A DNA stretch of 28,404 nt, taken from assembly GCA_039908285.1 (NCBI GenBank), contig JAMOBE010000044.1:1-28404 (forward strand), in the 5' to 3' direction. Under the pieces are notes generated by a model, which was given only the letters and a program-made list of their open reading frames with translations, was not told where the DNA came from and searched no databases. Of this stretch, positions 24,340 to 28,404 are shown piece after piece. This DNA is from JAMOBE01 sp039908285. Its GTDB lineage: Bacteria; Pseudomonadota; Alphaproteobacteria; Rhodospirillales; Rhodospirillaceae. Numbering within the stretch: the first letter of the stretch is position 1; the number at the start of each line of letters is the position of its first letter. The position numbers were made by a program, and so were the translations under genes.

Positions 24340-24501
24340 TAGCTCCTGAGTCTGGATGGGGGCGTATCTGGGGAGGTTCCCTAGGATCCTCAGCTGAAGT
24401 TGAGCGGGGCCGGGCGGATGGGAAACCAGCCCTCGGTTGCCTCCGCACCACCCGTTGACTCCGGCCGTCAAGGGTCTCATGTTGGAGCCAGGGAGGACAC
24501 C

Positions 24502-24846
24502 ATGGCGGCCATCACCTTCGACACGCTGAAGTTCGTGCACCGGCTGCGGGACGCCGGCATCGCCGAACCGCAGGCCGAAGCCATCGCGGAGGCCTTCAAG
24601 GACGCCTCGGGAGATGCCGAATTGGCCACCAGGAGCGATATTGCTCGTCTCGAAGCCTCCACAAAGGCGGACATCAAGGACGTCCGGGGTGAAATGGGCC
24701 TTGGCTTCTCCCGCGTGCAGGCCGAATTCGCCAAACTTCAGGGCGAGGTCAATCTGCTGAAATGGATGATGGGCATCGTGCTCGCGGGCATCCTTTCACT
24801 CGTACTGAGAGCGTTCTTTCCGCACTTAGGCTTTGCCCAGAAATAA
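24502..24846 (+). CDS. DUF1640 coiled-coil protein with C-terminal membrane anchor
   Basis: The 114-residue protein opens with the DUF1640 pattern AITFDTLKFVHRLRDAGIAEPQAEAIAEA. It continues with a charged coiled coil (about 35-85, for example RSDIARLEASTKADIKDVRGE). A single hydrophobic segment lies near 88-106 (LLKWMMGIVLAGILSLVLRAF). The layout resembles the CCDC90/MCUR1-like DUF1640 family, whose bacterial role is not established. The ATG at 24502 has AGGGAGG six bases upstream; an upstream ATG in frame at 24400 lacks support. It sits between slt and dapA. No clear terminator follows; a small imperfect stem-loop is at 24880-24898. Confidence 0.82.
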   Translation: MAAITFDTLKFVHRLRDAGIAEPQAEAIAEAFKDASGDAELATRSDIARLEASTKADIKDVRGEMGLGFSRVQAEFAKLQGEVNLLKWMMGIVLAGILSLVLRAFFPHLGFAQK

Positions 24847-24984
24847 CCGAATCGACAGAGGCGCCAATAGCCGTGCGAAGCTGCTGGTTCCAGGCAGCCG
24901 ATATGGATCGGTCAATGCTGAGAGTCTCCTTATCGCACTGGCTGGTGCCGAATCAGAGAAAATTTCATAGCCTCGTCCTCGTCC

Positions 24985-25013
24985 TTGTGGGCGATGGCGA
25001 GTGAGGGTACGCT
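24985..25013 (+). promoter_or_regulatory. Candidate promoter for dapA-smpB
   Basis: TTGTGG (24985-24990) and TACGCT (25008-25013) are 17 bases apart and would start transcription near 25020, about 29 bases before the dapA ATG. Each box matches consensus at only three positions. It fits the expected position in the 202-bp spacer, which otherwise shows no gene. Confidence 0.3.
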
Positions 25014-25048
25014 CCGCGCCGTCTGTCACCGCCGTCACGGAGTTGTCA

Positions 25049-25924
25049 ATGTTCAGAGGATCCATCACCGCCCTGATCACCCCTTTTCGCGCCGGCAAGG
25101 TGGACGACAAAGCCTATCAGTCCCTGGTGGAGTGGCAGATCGCAGAGGGGACCGATGGTCTGGTCCCGTGCGGCACCACCGGCGAGTCGCCGACCCTGAG
25201 CCACGAGGAGCACCATCGCGTGGTGGAGCTTTGCGTCGAGGCCGCCGCCGGGCGGGTTCCGGTGATCGCCGGCACCGGCTCCAACGCCACGGCCGAGGCG
25301 ATCGAGCTGACCCGCCACGCCCGCAAGGCCGGCGCCACCGCCGCCCTGGTCGTCACCCCCTACTACAACAAGCCCACCCAGGAGGGGCTCTACCAGCACT
25401 ACAAGGCGATCAACGACGCCGTGGACCTGCCCATCATCATCTACAACATCCCCGGCCGTTGCGTCATCGACATGACCATCGACACCATGGCGCGTCTCGC
25501 CCGGCTGCCAAACATCAAGGGGGTCAAGGACGCGACCGCCGATCTCGTGCGCCCCCTGCGCACCCGGCTGGCCATCGGACCTGAGTTCTGCCAGCTCTCC
25601 GGCGAGGACGCCACCATCACCGCCTTCCTGGCCCAGGGAGGGCAGGGGTGCGTCTCGGTCAGCTCCAACGTGGCCCCGGCCCTGTGCGCCGCCCTTCACG
25701 ACGCCTGGAACGCTGGCGACTTCACCCGCGCCTTCGAGATCCGCGACCGGCTGCTGCCACTGCACGACGCCCTGTTCTGCGAGGTGAGCCCAGGGCCGGT
25801 GAAGTACGCGGCAAGCCTGCTTGGCCGCTCCTTGCCCGACACCCGGCAACCCCTGTGGGAAATCGCCGATGCCAGCAAGGAAAAGGTGAGGAAGGCCATG
25901 CACGATCTCGGCCTCATCGGCTAG
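25049..25924 (+). CDS. dapA: 4-hydroxy-tetrahydrodipicolinate synthase DapA
   Basis: DapA condenses pyruvate with aspartate semialdehyde, the entry step to diaminopimelate and lysine. The 291-residue TIM barrel has CGTTGES with Thr43 and Thr44, VVTPYYNKPTQEG with Tyr106, YNIPGR with Tyr132 and Arg137, and the Schiff-base Lys160 in KGVKDAT. All correspond to the E. coli catalytic set. The ATG at 25049 gives the usual N-terminus MFRGSITALITPF with GGAG upstream; sixteen extra codons upstream are open but lack similarity. smpB follows after four bases, so the two genes are probably coupled, as often seen in alphaproteobacteria. Confidence 0.96.
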   Translation: MFRGSITALITPFRAGKVDDKAYQSLVEWQIAEGTDGLVPCGTTGESPTLSHEEHHRVVELCVEAAAGRVPVIAGTGSNATAEAIELTRHARKAGATAALVVTPYYNKPTQEGLYQHYKAINDAVDLPIIIYNIPGRCVIDMTIDTMARLARLPNIKGVKDATADLVRPLRTRLAIGPEFCQLSGEDATITAFLAQGGQGCVSVSSNVAPALCAALHDAWNAGDFTRAFEIRDRLLPLHDALFCEVSPGPVKYAASLLGRSLPDTRQPLWEIADASKEKVRKAMHDLGLIG

Positions 25925-25928
25925 GGAC

Positions 25929-26411
25929 ATGGCCACCAGGGGCGAAAGCGGGCTGATCAGCCACGGCACGGTCGCCGAGAACCGCAAGGCTCGCCATGAC
26001 TATTTCATCGAGGAGACCATCGAGGCCGGCATCATGCTCGTCGGCAGCGAGGTCAAGTCCCTGCGCCACGGCCGCGCCAACATCACCGAATGCTACGCCG
26101 GGCCGAAAGAGGGTGAACTCTACCTGTTCAATGCCTATATCCCGGAATACCAGGGCGGGACGTTCTTCACCCATGAGACCAAGCGTCCGCGCAAGCTTTT
26201 GTTGAAGTGGCGCGAGATCGCCAGGTTGCAGGCCGCGGTGGGGCGGGAAGGCATGACGCTGGTCCCGCTCGCCATCTACTTCAACGACCGCGGCATCGCC
26301 AAGGTGAAGCTCGGCCTCGCCAAGGGCAAGAAGAACTACGACAAGCGCGAAACCGAAAAGAAACGCGACTGGCAGCGCCAGAAGTCACGGCTGATGCGGG
26401 CCAAGGGCTGA
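25929..26411 (+). CDS. smpB: SsrA (tmRNA)-binding protein SmpB
   Basis: SmpB binds the tRNA-like part of tmRNA and brings it to stalled ribosomes for trans-translation. The 160-residue protein has the family core: VAENRKARHDYFIEETIEAG, GSEVKSLRHGRANITECYA, AYIPEYQGG, and the basic C-terminal tail GLAKGKKNYDKRETEKKRDW, which lies in the mRNA channel on stalled ribosomes. It starts four bases after dapA with TAGGGA immediately upstream. The tmRNA gene itself is not in the window. Confidence 0.97.
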   Translation: MATRGESGLISHGTVAENRKARHDYFIEETIEAGIMLVGSEVKSLRHGRANITECYAGPKEGELYLFNAYIPEYQGGTFFTHETKRPRKLLLKWREIARLQAAVGREGMTLVPLAIYFNDRGIAKVKLGLAKGKKNYDKRETEKKRDWQRQKSRLMRAKG

Positions 26412-26453
26412 GGCGCTCCGCCAGTTGCCTTTGAGGTGAAAGGCCTGATCGCC

Positions 26454-27032
26454 ATGTCCGATGAAGATGTATCCAAACGCCCGCGTCTGCCACCGGGCCA
26501 GCGCCAGGTGCGGGACTGGCCGGTGCTGGATCTCGGGGTGCAGCCCAGTCTGTCGCTCGCCGACTGGCGCTTCAGCGTCGGCGGCGCGGTGGAGGCTCCG
26601 CTCTCATGGGACTGGGAGGCCTTCATGGCCCAGCCCCAGGTGACGCTGACCACCGACATCCACTGCGTCACCACCTGGTCCAGGTTCGACAACCAGTGGA
26701 CCGGCGTGTCGGCCCGGCATCTGTTGTCGCTGGTCCGGCCGCGGGCGGAGGCGCGGTTCGTGGTCATGCGCAGCCATGACGGCTATACGACCAACGTGCC
26801 GCTCGCCGCCTTTGCCGCCGCCGACGTGCTGCTGGCCCACACCTGGCAGGGCCAGCCCATTTCCCGCGAGCACGGCGGCCCGATGCGCGCCGTCATCCCC
26901 GGGCTCTACTTCTGGAAAAGCGCCAAGTGGCTGCGCCATATCACGGTCCTCGAGAACGATGCCCCCGGCTATTGGGAGGTGAGGGGCTACCACAACAACG
27001 GCGACCCCTGGAGCGAGGAACGGTACGGATAG
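26454..27032 (+). CDS. Molybdopterin-dependent oxidoreductase, sulfite-oxidase-like fold
   Basis: The 192-residue protein is a compact form of the sulfite-oxidase-type molybdopterin-binding domain. WRFSVGGAVEAPLSWDWEAF lies at 38-57. TDIHCVTTWSRFDNQWTGV has Cys71 as the probable molybdenum ligand. It continues with VMRSHDGYTTNVPLA, EHGGPMRAVIPGLYFWKSAKW and the end NNGDPWSEERYG. No signal peptide or separate dimerisation domain is visible, so it is probably cytoplasmic. The substrate is unknown. The ATG at 26454 has GAAAGG ten bases upstream; a GTG at 26436 would add six residues. It follows smpB by 42 bases and converges on the membrane fusion gene with 16 bases between stops. Confidence 0.85.
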   Translation: MSDEDVSKRPRLPPGQRQVRDWPVLDLGVQPSLSLADWRFSVGGAVEAPLSWDWEAFMAQPQVTLTTDIHCVTTWSRFDNQWTGVSARHLLSLVRPRAEARFVVMRSHDGYTTNVPLAAFAAADVLLAHTWQGQPISREHGGPMRAVIPGLYFWKSAKWLRHITVLENDAPGYWEVRGYHNNGDPWSEERYG

Positions 27033-27048
27033 CCGGAGGGGGGGAGGA

Positions 27049-28404
27049 CTAATTCACCAGGTACACCGGCGGCACGAAGGTCAGCACATGACGCCGCAGG
27101 GCGATCTGGGCCGGAGCGATGGCGACGGTGAGCCTGTTATGCTCATCGCTGGACGAGTCTTCCGTCAACGGAATCTCCACGCCGACGGTGCGCGCCGTCG
27201 CCAGGGCCGAGAGCACGTCTGGAACAAGTTGCTCAGGCATGCTGGTCCAGTTGACGGGGGCGAGCGGACGCGCTCCATGCTGGGCAAGAATGAAGACATT
27301 TTCGAGGTCGGGAGATGCGCTCCCGAACACACGGACGCTGGAAAAGGCTTTGGTGACGGCGGTGAACATCATGCGGTAGCCAGTGGTTCCGGCATCGGCA
27401 AAGAACGAATTCACCACGAGGCTGCCCCGCTCCGCGACGCACCGCCCGATGTGGCGGAAGAACTCCTCGGTCAGCAGGTGCTCGGGCATGCCATCGGAAT
27501 TGAAGACATCCATGATGACGATGTCGTATCGGGTGGTGCAGGCATTGGCGAAGGTCCGGGCGTCGCCCCAGTGCAGCGTGACGCGCTGGTCCTTGAAGGC
27601 GAAATGCCGCCGGATGAGCCCGTCCAGGGCCGGGTTGATGTCGACCACATCCACGTCGATGCCGCGTGCCGCCAGTCCCATGGGAACGGCCCCGGTTCCG
27701 AGCCCGAGGACCAGCGCCCTGCGGGGGGAGGAGACGGACGCCATCGCCAGAGCCTCCAGCGCGTGGGTGAACACCGCCAGCGAGCGCGACGGATGTCCGG
27801 CATCGCTGATGTTCTGAAAGATCCCGTCGTTCAGCAGAATCCGGCGCGGCGCGGCCTGGCCGGAGGCGACGTCGACGACCTTCAGGCTGCCGAAGGGGGT
27901 CGGGTAGTGCTCGACCATCGTCCAGCGGAGTCCGTCGTTCTCCAGGGTCTTCTTCCAGCCCAGGTAGTCGTCGGCCCAGACACCGAGGGCCAAGCCAGCC
28001 AGCGTTCCCACCAGCGCCATGGCGCTGGTGTGGACTCTGGCGGTCGGAGAGAGGCTGCGGCCGGCCAGCGCCGAGGCGAGGGCGGCCAGGCCGACGGCGG
28101 CGCCGAGAAGGGCGAAGCTGCGGAAATTGGTCAGGTGGGGAATGGCGATGAAGGTGGCGAACAGGACTCCGGCCACCGATCCCATGGTGCTGACGAAGAA
28201 CACCCAGCCTGAGCCCGCGTCCCCCGTCTCCGGTCGCGCCACGGCCACCCGCAGGGCCACCAGCAGGGGGTTCATCGCCGACATGGCCAGCAGGGGTATC
28301 CCGAGCAACACCAGGCAGGCGAGGAAACTGCCGGTGACGAGGTTGATTTTGGCGAGGTGCAGGAAGGTGAACGGATAGATCGCCAGGGAGACGACGATGG
28401 CGAC
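27049..28404 (-). CDS. Membrane protein fused to a spermidine-synthase-like domain (5' end outside window)
   Basis: The frame stays open from the stop at 27049 to the right edge at 28404 (451 residues visible), so the gene begins beyond the window; the GTG at 28311 is internal. The visible N-terminal half holds several hydrophobic segments (for example LAIYPFTFLHLAKINLVTG, VFFVSTMGSVAGVLFATFI and FALLGAAVGLAALASALAG). The C-terminal half is a Rossmann-type domain with LGLGTGAVPMGLAARG, VDINPALD, WGDARTFA and YDIVIMDVFNSDGMPEHLLT, as in spermidine synthase-like proteins. Such fused membrane/SpeE-like proteins are widespread. Actual aminopropyltransferase activity is uncertain; the motif is DVFNSDGMP rather than the usual D-x-x-D-P-x-G-P-A of true SpeE. 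Confidence 0.85.
   Translation of the reverse strand, partial: VAIVVSLAIYPFTFLHLAKINLVTGSFLACLVLLGIPLLAMSAMNPLLVALRVAVARPETGDAGSGWVFFVSTMGSVAGVLFATFIAIPHLTNFRSFALLGAAVGLAALASALAGRSLSPTARVHTSAMALVGTLAGLALGVWADDYLGWKKTLENDGLRWTMVEHYPTPFGSLKVVDVASGQAAPRRILLNDGIFQNISDAGHPSRSLAVFTHALEALAMASVSSPRRALVLGLGTGAVPMGLAARGIDVDVVDINPALDGLIRRHFAFKDQRVTLHWGDARTFANACTTRYDIVIMDVFNSDGMPEHLLTEEFFRHIGRCVAERGSLVVNSFFADAGTTGYRMMFTAVTKAFSSVRVFGSASPDLENVFILAQHGARPLAPVNWTSMPEQLVPDVLSALATARTVGVEIPLTEDSSSDEHNRLTVAIAPAQIALRRHVLTFVPPVYLVN

Noticed and set aside
24455..24483. TTGACT-N17-CATGTT before the DUF1640 gene as promoter
   Set aside because: The start of transcription would fall on the ribosome binding site at 24490-24496, leaving almost no leader.

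Overview
The window looks like part of the chromosome of a high-GC alphaproteobacterium. A member of the Rhodospirillales, such as a Magnetospirillum/Phaeospirillum-like organism, is my best guess. The guess rests on GC-rich codon use with long spurious antisense frames, two small YdcH/DUF465 proteins, a DUF1640 coiled-coil protein, the slt / dapA / smpB neighbourhood, and the glgC / glgA / glgP arrangement. It is an inference from gene content, not a database match. I see no prophage, insertion sequence with transposase, CRISPR array, rRNA or tRNA gene. This is mostly housekeeping chromosome carrying short palindromic repeats.

Left part (1-5,600): a small DUF465 protein and an ATP-type phosphofructokinase diverge around a long hairpin. 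Then come flavin prenyltransferase ubiX, a second and very small DUF465 gene at 2237-2401, and an acyl-CoA synthetase of the propionyl-CoA synthetase type (prpE). A pair of inverted palindromic repeats lies between prpE and a convergent FkbM-type methyltransferase whose base composition looks less GC-rich than its surroundings.

Centre (5,700-13,000): one long plus-strand operon begins with a TPR protein fused to a glycosyltransferase-9-like domain and continues as bioF-bioH-bioC-bioD-bioA-bioB, with overlaps or short gaps throughout. It holds the full set from malonyl-ACP methylation (BioC) and ester cleavage (BioH) through BioF, BioA and BioD to biotin synthase BioB. A copy of the palindromic repeat sits in frame in the 3' end of bioH, flanked by a 12-bp direct repeat that also carries the bioC ribosome binding site. 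This is the most interesting single structure I found.

Glycogen block (13,000-19,700): a ferritin-like protein that appears to have lost several diiron ligands converges on bioB. A 72-residue one-helix membrane protein follows. Then glgC (minus) diverges from glgA-glgP (plus) across a 296-bp spacer with a 26-bp dyad. These genes cover ADP-glucose synthesis, glycogen elongation and phosphorolysis; no branching or debranching enzyme lies in the window.

Right part (19,700-28,404): a large TPR plus SPINDLY/O-GlcNAc-transferase-like glycosyltransferase runs head-on into the lytic transglycosylase slt, with 5 bp between stop codons. Next come a DUF1640 membrane-anchored coiled-coil protein, dapA and smpB (4 bp apart), a small molybdopterin-fold oxidoreductase, and a membrane/spermidine-synthase-like fusion that is open to the right edge of the window. 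Convergent gene pairs repeatedly share compact hairpins that overlap or nearly touch the stop codons.
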